From: Isoperla grammatica
Taxonomy: Eukaryota > Arthropoda > Insecta > Plecoptera > Perlodidae
Assembly: GCA_945910005.1 (NCBI GenBank)
Contig: OX246746.1
Span: 27,737,075 to 27,801,074, forward strand
Length of the DNA stretch: 64,000 nt
Reading direction: 5' to 3'
Of this stretch, positions 13,701 through 24,700 are shown in pieces (the first letter of the stretch is position 1; each line of letters opens with the position of its first letter). The notes under the pieces were generated by a model. It made no database searches. It had not been told where the DNA came from and saw only the letters and a program-made list of their open reading frames with translations. Made by a program: the position numbers and the translations under genes.

Positions 13701-14762
13701 ATTCAATGAGAGCTAGGTTCATACAAAACACTAAATTTAAAATTAAATTAAAAAAGAACAGTGGTTCCGACACAAATGTACAGAAATACCTTGTAGAGCA
13801 ACATGTAATTGCCTAGAAGGCAACCGCATCCCTTTAAGTTACCTAGAAAGTCTAGGTATTTGCATACAAAATAAATTAACGAGATGGTATCTCCGTATCA
13901 AGTTAATCGTCATTTGCAATTAATGAAAAAGGTGCTGACGAATCTGTACTTGAAATTGAATTTGAAATCGAGTGCGATAATTCTAGCTTCGATGATGATG
14001 CCCAATAGTTTGGGTTTTGGGTATAAAATGTAAATTAGGTTCCGAACTATATCGTACCTACAACATTACTGTACATTAAACAGTTTTTACCGAATACGAG
14101 ACGGTTTCCGATATTTTCTAGACAGCCACAATTACGTGTCGTTCCAAATCAATTGAGAGAAGACAGAGTGACAGTATAAAGAAGTTACTTACAATAGTGA
14201 CTACGAGAACGTTACGGTGTCCGGGATACTTTTTTACCGTGTCTCATAGTGTGTTGGTCATTTTAATCCCCACTGTTTCGTGTGTGTCATGATTGTGGGT
14301 CACCCGTAATTAAAATCATAAAGTCATGCAGAGGTGCATGCATGAGAGTGTCAAGTGTCAACCGTGTGTCAAGAGAACACAAGCTAAAGTGGGACTCGCA
14401 ACCGAAACACAAGTGCTCAGTCGGTTATGCGTAATGATTTCATCTGCGTTGTTGTTATCTGGAATATGTTTTCAAGTATTGTGTATTTTCGAAAGCACTG
14501 CAGCTCCAGTTATTTATTTTATGTAGTATGGTTAACAATTACACTCAACTACCAGTTTCGTAAGTTTGTGTTTCACTTTTACGAAAAGCTTATTTTCCAG
14601 CTTTCCGGTTTTCAGAAACAGTAATAGACAACAGTTTACTGTATTATAAAATGATTAGGTAAAATGTAAAAGACGAACTGGATAGGGCAGACTAACAGGT
14701 TTAGATTCAATTCAACAATAACAACAGTTTGCAAGTTACACTATAACGACTCAGACGCAAAA

Positions 14763-14842
14763 GGTGGCTCGTTGGTCCAGTGGTTAGCATCCCTGCTTCC
14801 AATGCAGAAGGTCCCGGGTTCAAATCCCGCTTCAGGCAGAAG
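14763..14842 (+). repeat. tRNA-derived SINE head
   Basis: The A-box-like TGGTCCAGTGGTTAGCA, an anticodon-arm-like CTGC-TTCCAAT-GCAG hairpin and a B-box GGTTCAAATCC are correctly spaced. The acceptor stem does not pair, so a working tRNA is unlikely. A body continues to about 14960. A related minus-strand head with the same TTCCAAT loop lies at 33832-33915, so this is probably a SINE family. Confidence 0.6.
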
Positions 14843-16176
14843 TTTTTTAACTTCTAATGTGGATTCAATTCTATTACTTCTTGGCTTAGGAATAAGTAAA
14901 CGGTGACTTTGGAGCCGTCCTAGCAACGAAGCACTCAATAAATTCAAAGTTGTTCTGAATCGGCCTTGTTGATTCTGGCATTTGTCCGCAGGTGTTCGCA
15001 CTGTCCAATCACTGATTCATATGTTTCGTATTTGAAATATCGATCTTTGATTGGTTATCGCTCACTCGTCGATGGTGTTCGAAGCCTGCAGGGTTGGTTC
15101 AGTCACTTTCAATTAAAGTCCCCCACTGCAAATCAGTTTAGTTACTGAGTGGGTAGACTCTAAATGTGAATTTATTTATTTATTTATTTAAAGTTCTAAT
15201 ATAATTCATTTCAATCCATGTTATCTAATTTCCGAAGTCGTGAGTGCGATTCCAGCCACCGACAATACAGACAAAAGGTTTCCCCCTCATATTTTCCTCA
15301 GTCATAAAGCAGATTATTCAAATGAGGCCATTCAAGTCTCGGACTTTCCTCCTAAATTATCCAAATGTTTCCAAAATCATTAATAGAACATAATATCGAG
15401 CCAAGCTGAAGTATGAATTCTTACGGAAAATTATTGTCACTTAATTAATATTAAAATAAATCTCACTATATAAATATTTTTATTCATATTTAAATTTAAA
15501 TACATACAAGAAATATACCTAATTACTAATTAGGCCTAGCTTCAAACATTTATCCAAGTGAAGATAATATTTGAGGTTGTAACTAGAATATTGCCGCTAT
15601 GTCATTTTATCGATGTCGGTTAAAATAACCACATTGTTTTGTGACAACAGATTTCTTGGCCCCACATACTTTAAACCGTTATATTTGGCATTAAATTAAT
15701 TCTGCTCATTTTCATTACTAGTTTTACCGTTTGCGTGTCAACACCAATTAATAATTCCTTGGCGAGATAATTATTTAGTTCTGTCCACTACCTACATCAG
15801 TATCATTGTAGTCAACTTTCCCATCTAAATCATTGTTTATTATCGAAATATTCAGGTTCAAACTAAAAATGAAATAATGCCAGTTTATTCATCACTGTTG
15901 TACATTGTTAACCAGCACTTTACATTTAAATACTTGAAAGACAACTTATAATAAAGACGCGGCGAAGGGTGGAATGCAGCCTGACAGCCGGCCAGCCGCC
16001 CGCCGGCTGAGCTCTTTTACATCACCTCAGGTACACATGGTCCCAAACAAAGGCCCGTAGCTCGAGAAGGAGCAGTTCTACGTCACAGAAACGCGAGGCG
16101 ATTCTTTTCAGAAAACATCAACCTATTTGAATATAACAATGGCTACATACGTAATCTAAAGTTCCGATCTCCTTTA

Positions 16177-16460
16177 CCGAAGCCTAGCAGATTTTTTATT
16201 AAAAAACGCCTTCTACACCCTCGACAAACTGATCTAGAGACTCTAGTAATTCTTAGATGTATTTATTGTCTGTAGTGTTGCAAGACAAACATGTACTATC
16301 TGCTCTTTCATTGTAGCAATGATAGGCCTACTATCTTTTTTTATCTGTATTTTACTAATTTGTATGATTAAATTTTAAATGACAAGTTTCAATATTCAGA
16401 TACCTCATGCACCTTTTGAATTGTAATTGTATTTAATTACTGTGAAACACTTAATAAATA
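16177..16460 (+). pseudogene. LINE ORF2 C-terminal fragment, second part and 3' tail
   Basis: The frame resumes in register with the part ending at 13243 and reads RSLADFLLKNAFYTLDKLI before a stop at 16235-16237, the usual end of such LINE proteins. A short 3' UTR ends in a simple AATAAATAAATAAG tail near 16450. Together with 12884-13243 this is one LINE copy split by a DNA transposon. Confidence 0.75.
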
Positions 16461-16610
16461 AATAAGTGAGTAAAGAGAGGGTATTCTCATTCACTTGATT
16501 GCAACCCCCCCCCCCCCCTCACTCCATCTTCCCATTTCTAGCAGCAAGCTGCAGCTTGTGTTCTCTCTCAAGAGAGGTTGAAACATTCAGCAGTTTTAGT
16601 GTCATGCCAC

Positions 16611-17055
16611 CATAGGCGTGCGCACGGCCCAGGCCGGACCTAATGTGTCAACTTGGCGGTCGGGCCGTGCTGGAATCCAATTCCTTTAGACCCGGCCTGG
16701 GCCGAGAGCAGTTTCACTTTAAACTTAACTTTAAATTAGTCTTTAAATTAAAATTCACTGTCAGTAGTGCGTTTTTACGCAAAGGCACACTTCACCCGGG
16801 CCTGCGCAAATAATTTATAATTTATCTTTTATTTAAATGAAAAGAACCATAGCTCTATAGGGGCCACAAGATCCTATAACAGCGGTAAGCGTCGCGTCTT
16901 AAAATCGCGTTTTAGACCATAAAAGTTAGTGCATCAACCGAAAAAATTTTCGCCTGCGGCGAAATTGCCTCCGGCGGCTGGGGCTTTGCCCCAGACCCCA
17001 GCTGTACCACGCCACCTTGTGCCGGGTCTAATGTTAGACGCTGCGCACGCCTATG
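16611..17055. mobile_element. hAT MITE, 8-bp duplication CATGCCAC
   Basis: The ends CATAGGCGTGCGCA and TGCGCACGCCTATG are flanked by CATGCCAC at 16603-16610 and 17056-17063. The right half has a hairpin-prone GCGGCGAAATT / CCGGCGGCTGGGGC segment ending in CCCCAGACCCC. A similar segment occurs in the 31230-31917 element, so the two share subterminal sequence. No coding frame is present. Confidence 0.9.
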
Positions 17056-17297
17056 CATGCCACCTATGATGCCACAACTACTGTATTTACGTATGTAGCC
17101 TAGCTGTTTGATTGGAATCCTATCAAGTGCATACAATATTTCATTCACCGTAGACATATGGCTCACAGCCTATCAATACGTGCTGATATCAAGTAGCCTT
17201 ATGTAGTATTTAGCTCACGTTTTACCTTATTAAAATGTGTTTGTTAACTTAGTAATATAAACAAAACTCAAAGCCACGAGGGAATAATACAAAATGT

Positions 17298-17785
17298 CAG
17301 TGTTGTTAAAGCTACTTTTTAAAAGTAACACTGTTACAGCTACAGCTACTTGATCTTTGAAAGTAACTTTGCTACTTTTCAGCTACTGTAATTTGTTAGT
17401 AGCTCGCTACTTGTACAGCTACTCAAAAAAAGTAGTGACGCTACTTTACAGCTACTTTAATTTGTTATAAAGGACCAGGAGTTGGACCAGGAGGAGGAGG
17501 ACTATTTAATTATTTCTTTGAAAATCTAGGCTTTCTTACCAATGATCATGTTTATGTTTATGAAAATAATGTTATCAACAACTTAGAAGCCACAAATATA
17601 TGTCTAAGAGGTTTTATATTTTATATTACATTGCAAAATAGAGTAGCAGCGATTTTTCGCTACAAATACTCGTATATAGTAGCTTGCTACTCGCTACTTT
17701 ACCGCATTTTCAAATAAAGCGCACTACCAGTCTCGCTACCAAAAAAAATAACTTGCTACTTGTAGCGCGCTACTTAACAACACTG
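17298..17785. mobile_element. TIR element rich in GTAGC/GCTAC motifs
   Basis: The left end CAGTGTTGTTAAAGCTAC and the right end GTAGCGCGCTACTTAACAACACTG form imperfect inverted repeats. The interior has many CTACTTTT and GTAGC units. No matching 8-bp flanks were found, so hAT membership is inferred from the CAGTGTTG end only. A second partial copy starts at about 63808 and runs off the window. Confidence 0.65.
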
Positions 17786-17931
17786 GTTTTTGCCCAATTA
17801 GGCCAAGTGACAAGCGCTTACAAAAATAATTTTTTAGGTTATGATGACAAACTTAAAAAGCCATGTTTATTACTTGCACCTACACAATTGTTGTTCAACT
17901 AGCCCATAGGACAACATAGATCATTACCTTT

Positions 17932-18417
17932 TAGGGATGTCATAGGGTACCCGGGTTACCCGGATCCAGAAATTACCCGAATCCATTTTTAGGAGCCGGA
18001 TCCTCGTCGGGTAGTATTATTTGTATTAAAAAAAACAAAAAAAAAAAATACGCGACGATATTTTTGCGGCTACTTTCCTTGAAGAAGTGAGTCCCTGCTT
18101 GTGGGTGTGGCCAGCTGGTCGCTGGTTAGTACGCGCTGTCATTACTGCGGGCGAGTTCTGTGATGCCATATACACTCCCCTCCCCCACCCCCCTCTCCCT
18201 TCCCGCGCGCAACGGCCACACAGAGCCCAACACACACAGCGGCCGGCAGCTGACACGGGCAGAGAACGACCTTCAACCGCGTGGTTTCGGGGGGGGGGGG
18301 GGGGGGGGGGGTGTAACCAAGATAAGGTGACATAATTTAGGCTTTCAGGATTCGGGTAACCCGGTTCTTGGAAGGTCTGGAACCGGATCCAAATTTTCCT
18401 ACCCTATGACATCCCTA
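17932..18417. mobile_element. hAT MITE of the TAGGGATG family
   Basis: The termini TAGGGATGTCATAGGGTA and TACCCTATGACATCCCTA are perfect inverted repeats. The flanks TTACCTTT (17924-17931) and TTACTTTT (18418-18425) differ at one position. A 23-nt G run lies at 18289-18311. There is no transposase frame. Confidence 0.88.
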
Positions 18418-20207
18418 TTACTTTTCATATTTTCTTTTTAGAATTGTTCACATCTCTTCAGTAATAGATACCCTCAGCCTCGTCCTCGACCGGCCCCTCT
18501 CGATGTCGCGGCTTCTCCAGGACCTGTGGACACATTTAAGGTGTCAACATACTGGACTGGTCCCACCACTGATGTTTAATAACACTCTTGCAATCTGGTT
18601 GTAAGTTACTTTTACTTTACTACTGTACATTGAAGTCCACATGGTTACTGGTTATTCCAGTCTAGAAAGTTCTTATCCTCAGTCAGAGAGAGTCGGAGAG
18701 AAAGAGAGAGAGAGAGAGATCAAACTTGTAGGGTTTCCCATCCTGAGTCACAATTATCTATTGGCTGTCAATATACTCCTTAAATCGATTCTTCCCAGCA
18801 TTAATCAAATGTATGCAAATAAATCAAACACTGTGACTAATTTCTAGCCTGTCAGAAGTCTGATACAGTAATCTCTATTTCTTGTAGAATGTACTTTTCA
18901 TAAAATAAGGAACACTTGCTTCTTTTTTTGTGTACCTGTGCTGTCTGTCCAATACATCGATGTCAAGGGAGAAAACAGACGACAGTGGCGCGCTGACCAT
19001 ATGGGCACAGGAGGGGACCGACCCACCCACCCACCCGTGTTCAACAACCCTTTCTAAGACGTCGTAATATTATTTACGATTCAATTCGTTGGTCAGTAGG
19101 TCGGTTGGTATAGTGCATACCAGTGTATTGCCATTGCGCAGTGGTTGGGGGTAGTAGGGGTAGAACACCAACAATGTCCCGACGTTGTTTCGCTGAGTTT
19201 AAATTTTGCACTTTTTCAGCTAATGTTAATTGCCATGCTTAGTGCTTAGTAGCATTTGGTAAGCATAGTGTAATCTTAAATTTGTTACCTGCTCTTCATC
19301 TAAAGTATACATGGCAATGAGAACACGAAATACATTTGATATACTAAAAGGCACATTTTGACACAACCAAAATGCTTAAAGCCTTGTCACCAAATCATGT
19401 TTAATAAGCAGCACGTTAATAAGCAGCACGGCTAGTCATTGACATGGGCGCCGCAAGGGGGGGGGGGGGGGGGGGCTGGATTTCAGGAATTTTAAAATTT
19501 AACTGGATACACGCTATATGCGTCGTATAATATAAAGTAGGCTATGTAAATAAAAATAAAAATAAGTAAATAACGAATAATTTGCCTAGTCAATATAGTC
19601 CCCTCACGAATATGTTAATTTTAACGTGATTCGATAAGTATTGTTATTTGAAGATATAAATGAAAGCCCCACTGGCTGACTTGGGCAATATGACTACGCC
19701 ACCCCCTGTCCCCCCACCGCTCGTCGCATGCTCGCTGACTGCTATTATTTTATGTTTACAATTTTTTATGTTTAGTTTTAGGCCTACTTATATAGCATTT
19801 AAATAGTATGCATTTTATGTTTCGTATCTTTAGTTAATCACGGCCAGACGGGCCAGTTACCATTCATATTATCTCAAACGATATTGTTCCACGTTTTGAT
19901 GATTTCCATGTCATACAGTATGTTTTTTAATTTGATTTATACAATTTTATAACCAGTACCTAAATCAAAATGAAACGCTGTTTTGGCAAAGTACGTGGTT
20001 AAACTAATTCCATCCAGAACCTACTTTAACATCCCAAAATCGGTTAAACAGTGTTGAAAATCCCAAAAAGCAGGGCGCTTTGGCAGGCGCAAAAGCAGGG
20101 CAAATTTGGGAGCTTGCGCCCCCCCCCCCCTCTTCCACCCAGATGCAAAATGTTATTTCACTTTGCCCCTCCCCGAAAATATTCTGGCGGCAACCATGGA
20201 TTGAGGT
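18418..20207. other. intergenic stretch with simple repeats
   Basis: It holds a (GA)n tract at about 18690-18720, a (CCAC)n patch near 19020-19040 and a 19-nt G run at 19457-19475. A CAGTGGCGCGC start at about 18984 resembles a hAT terminus, but no partner end was found. No gene was recognised. Confidence 0.4.
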
Positions 20208-20759
20208 TAGGGATGACGAAACCCGACTTTTTTACGACCAGGGTACCCGTTCACTATACCCGGTAGGGCCTACATCGAATAATCGGAAACCGGTTACTTA
20301 GGAAACCAGTTTTCATGTCGTAAACCGGTTTTTTGAAAATAAAAAAATCACGTTTTTTAAATACGCCGCGCTTTCCCGTGGAACACTAGGCGCATTCTCG
20401 TGTGCCCGCGGGGCCCTAGACAGTCAGCAGTCAGCACTGGGCCGGCTCGCATGTTCGCATTGCGAGTTGTGACAAGTGAGTTATCTGTGTAATTAATTAG
20501 TTATCGCGATGTCAAAACGAAGCAATGAGTCGTGTGTTTGGAACGCCTTGAAGGTCACTTGGGTCACTCGACACTTGCTCAACGCAGCGCTTTTCACCTC
20601 GCTTTTCACTCACCAGTCACTTTGTTCGGCAGCCCCGTCTCCCCCCCTCCACCCGCTCCCAACCCACAGCGCAACACGCCTGGCCAGTACTCAACTTCCC
20701 GAATACGCGCGGACATCATAATGTGCTTTTGTCGTGAGAGCTGTTGAGAGCAGCGTCGG

Positions 20760-20791
<32 letters not shown>

Positions 20792-21608
20792 AATACATAC
20801 ACACAAAATCAGTCAATTTTTTTTTTTTTTTTTTGAAATAACGTTTTTTTAAACGATTATCCGGTTTGTAAAAATACTATTCGGTGTAGGCCCTAATACC
20901 CGGGTAAGCCTAGGCCTAATAAAACAAAAAAAATCGTGTGTGGGGTGTCAAATCAACCGCTCAATATCGCTCTCGTCGAAAATAACACTACAAATAGTGT
21001 ATTGTAGTAGCAGGGATTAGGATGTTTCATTATATTTCGTGATGAAAAGTTGAAAACCCATGACAAGAGAAAGTGAACAACAGGGTCGAGGATCGGAGCG
21101 GGATGAAACAAAATGCGTTCTCCGAAACGAAGAATGAGTCACTGGCTCACAGCTGCCACTCAAGCTCAAGGCCACGGGCAGACCGCCTGTTGAAGTGTCG
21201 AATTTTTTTTTTTTTTTTTTATTTATTTAAGGGTTTCTATAAAGCATTACAATTTGTATGATATTGAATGGTTCTGTGATTTGGGAGGGAGGGGTGGGGG
21301 GGTTAGCAGTTCATGCTAAAAGATTGCCGGCGAGCGGGCTTACATGAACAGGGAATCGGGCGACATGAACAAAAGAAACTATCAAAGTGAACAGTTTATT
21401 TACAGACGCGATTCTATTTCTAAGGGAAATACTACCAAGCACAAAAATAAAATACGTAATGACGGATGAATCAGTTCAAATTCAAAACATTTAGCTGATT
21501 CGCGGTTCTCAATTTCAGGAACTGGGTTTTGTCGGGTAAACGGGTAGAGAAAACACAAACCCGTACCCGACTTCGTCGGGCGGGTATCGGGTACCGTCGT
21601 CTTCCCTA
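20208..21608 (+). mobile_element. hAT element, 8-bp duplication ATTGAGGT, with BED-finger-like remnant
   Basis: The ends TAGGGATGACGA and TCGTCTTCCCTA (one mismatch) are flanked by ATTGAGGT at 20200-20207 and 21609-21616. At 20509 a frame starts MSKRSNESCVWNAL, which resembles the start of a BED zinc finger in hAT transposases, then decays. A 30-nt G run occupies 20761-20790. This is the longest copy of the TAGGGATG family in the window. It lies just downstream of the end of the minus-strand GTSF1-like gene. Confidence 0.88.
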
Positions 21609-21752
21609 ATTGAGGTAATCCAAATAGTGGATCGCTGGGTGGGTAGGTCTGTCATATGGGGGATTGCTTGCTCCTGTCTAATTTAAGGGTTTAGCAAGCC
21701 ACTGACTAACAATCAGTACATCCTCAAAACAGCAGATACAAATGTTCCTTAC

Positions 21753-24700
21753 CAGACACTTCATTCTTTTGCTGATTCAACAGTTTCTTTAGTTGGTACC
21801 CACGGCCGCGTCCCGGAGCCAGCCTGCATCTCAAGGCTCCTTCTGGGGCTGTGAAACAATGACTGAATACAATACCAACCACAACAAGATACTTTAAGTA
21901 CAGTGGCTAAATTTTAGCAACACCACATTAATTTCAAGAGGTGAGCATGAATAGAAAATGACACATGAATAGAAAATAACATGTGAATAACTGAATATGA
22001 ATATTAATCCAATGAAGATGGTTGCAATTTTAACTTTTCCTTTTTCCTTCATGAACATCAGTGTTTACGGGTTGTCTTACATTCGGAACAAGAAAGTAAT
22101 TTACCTTGTAACACAGCCGAATGGGATACATTTTCTTTCATTGCTGCGCTTAAGGCTGTTGCCGGTGGAGATTTCTGTATAGGAGTATCTTCAACTGGTG
22201 CTGTGATTGGTTGAGATATGGCTTTTTTCTGTGGGAGTCCTCTTAATGTTCTGTTTGGATAGTGCATTTTATCATTCAGTGACAGGGTTGCCAATACCAA
22301 GGAATTCGTGTTGTCTTTCTCATCACATCGAGACGAGCAGCCAGTAGCGTTTGGGAAAGCGGAACCTGAAAGTATTTTGAAATAAAAATTACCTAAATGG
22401 GCAGATAAATTAGTGGATTGTGCTTGTGTGTGATAGCCTACTCATACTTGGAGAACTTCATTTTCAATCAAGAACTTTTAGAAAGTTCAGTTCACCCTCC
22501 AAAAAATTAATTTTAAAAACATTTACTTTTGAAAATTCTGCAGTTTTAAGTTTAAGTTCACTCCAAAAAATGAACTTGCTTTTTAAAAGTTAATTTTCAT
22601 TTCTTGTAGTTTACGTAAAAATATTATAAAATGTTATAAGCTACAAATTCCAAAAGGTGGTAAAATTATAAAGTAGGCCTAATAAACCATTCTTAAAGGT
22701 GCATTCACAATATTTAATAGTACTATGGAGTATGGTTTAATGATTAAGACTAAGCCACAGGCTTCTTTCATTGGCTGGGAGGGAGAATACTGCGCTCTGA
22801 TTGGCTGTGACTAAGGTTTGTCTTAATCTTAATCATTAAACCATAGAACTAGTAAAGATTGTGAATGCACCTTAAGTCTTAACAGATATTGCCATGGTGA
22901 AAGTACCAGCTGACATCTGCACTCAACCTTAATAGGCCTACTTGATTTAACAACAGTCAGGCTATGCATTTATTTCATTCCTACTAAGCACCCCGAGTTG
23001 ACGCCCGAGACTTATGAGCCAACTTGCTTGGGTATTCTATCTTCAATGAGCAAGAAAGCTTATCGTAAGTAGGCCTACTCAACACACCGTTTGACAAGTC
23101 ATCACTTGAGGCTGTGGTATCTTCAAATTGATCATTTTCAATGACGTCACCGTTTGATTTTTGGTCATCAATCTGAGAGGTCGATTCTTGATCACTACTC
23201 TGGTAGTTGAGTCGGCAGCCATAGTAAAACCGATTGTTGTCCATTACGTAACTGTTCAGATCGTTGTTATCAGTCCAGAATTGAGTAACCCGGTTTGTGG
23301 GACTAGTTTCGGCAGCTTGTTTGTCCTCGTCACCCAGGAAACTGCTTTCATCGCTCATCAGAGAGAAGTTGTCTATCTGAATACTGCTTTCTTTGCTCAT
23401 TGAAAAAAACTCACCTTCATCACTGTCGTCTGACTGAACATCATCTTCTGCATTCACCGGAAGGTTGTTTTCTTTAGGGACATTACCTTTAACAATGTTG
23501 CCATACATGTCAAACTGGACTTGATTTGTATTTATTGGTGGGTTGTCAAACTCGTCAATGTCACGAGTGCAGAACTCTTGTGTTTGGAATCGGCGGTTAT
23601 AAACCTCCACTTCATAATCATGATTGGTGTAGATTGGCTCTTGATAAAGAACTTCATTTCTAGAAGAAGGAATACAGGTTACGAAGTTAAGTATCTGGAG
23701 GATAGGTGACCACATGGACTTGTAGTACTATCAATGCTCGGAGTATACTGTGTAGCCTACACGAAGTTCACCCGTTAAGCTGCCAGGTTAGCTACCCTAG
23801 CCTAGATGTGCAAACAGGGCCAGCTAGTTAGTTTGCATGTTCTAGGTTAGTTACTTATAAATATTGTACTCATTCCGAGTGAACAAGGTTGCAGAAGACC
23901 GAAACCTCTCGGAAAACTTGTTAATGTATTTTATTTATGTTTTTATTTAATCTCTTTATCACCACATCAGTCTACACTTCAGGCAAACTGTTTGGTACCT
24001 ATAAAAACTCACCCTCCGTCTGTGACGACCTCGTACTCCGGTTCATTCTGCTCCATATTAGCCAGCGTCTTGTGTTCACGCACAAAAGCCGATTCCGGAA
24101 TAGCAACTAGAAATTAATTTAAGAGCATTTGGTCAACATTATAGTGTAAGTAGGGCTGTGCACATAGGTATAGTATAAATCATTGACTGTACTGTACTAA
24201 GTAAAAGATGAACTTTGTAATGTATGTACGTACTTAAATAGCAACCTTGCTAAATATAAAAGATTTCTATCAAAAAAATAGACCTAGGCCTATGTATTGT
24301 AAATTGTAATGTATAGTTTACATCATCATCATCTGTTGCCACATCCAACTCTGAGTTGGGTCGGCATTGAAGATAAGCCTCTCCATCTTCTTCTATCCTG
24401 CTACCACTCTTCCCCCTCAACTACATTCCAGTCCCCTCCTCGCATTTCCACATCCTTCCTCACGTTGTGGTTTTACATACTAGGCCTATAAATAATAAAT
24501 ATCGATTTCAATTAAATTGTCATATTATTATGTGTTGTACAAATTCAGGTAGGCCTATAATCACAAATGTGATTTGTACATGTCATTGAAATGCCCGAGG
24601 AGATCTGTGTCACTTAAGGTTGGGAACCCCGTTCAGTATGTTTTTTGAAGTACCTGTAGCGGACCCCGTCCCTAGACCCCCTGGCACGTGTCTAGGGGAT

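Larger units (their letters stand above)
13244..16174 (+). mobile_element. TIR DNA transposon carrying THAP remnant, inserted in LINE
   Basis: The 17-bp perfect terminal inverted repeat is AAGGAGATCGGAACTTT. It is flanked by TA at 13242-13243 and 16175-16176, or alternatively by TTAA against TTAC. Removing the element and one flank copy joins the LINE frame exactly. A THAP-like zinc-finger remnant lies near the left end, which suits Kolobok (TTAA) or ISL2EU-type (2-bp) superfamilies. A tRNA-derived SINE head is nested inside at 14763. No intact transposase was seen. Confidence 0.8.

Noticed and set aside
14763..14842. Functional tRNA gene
   Set aside because: The A and B boxes are good, but the acceptor stem does not pair and a SINE-like body follows.
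18984..19475. hAT element beginning CAGTGGCGCGC
   Set aside because: Only one terminus was seen. No inverted partner or duplication was found.
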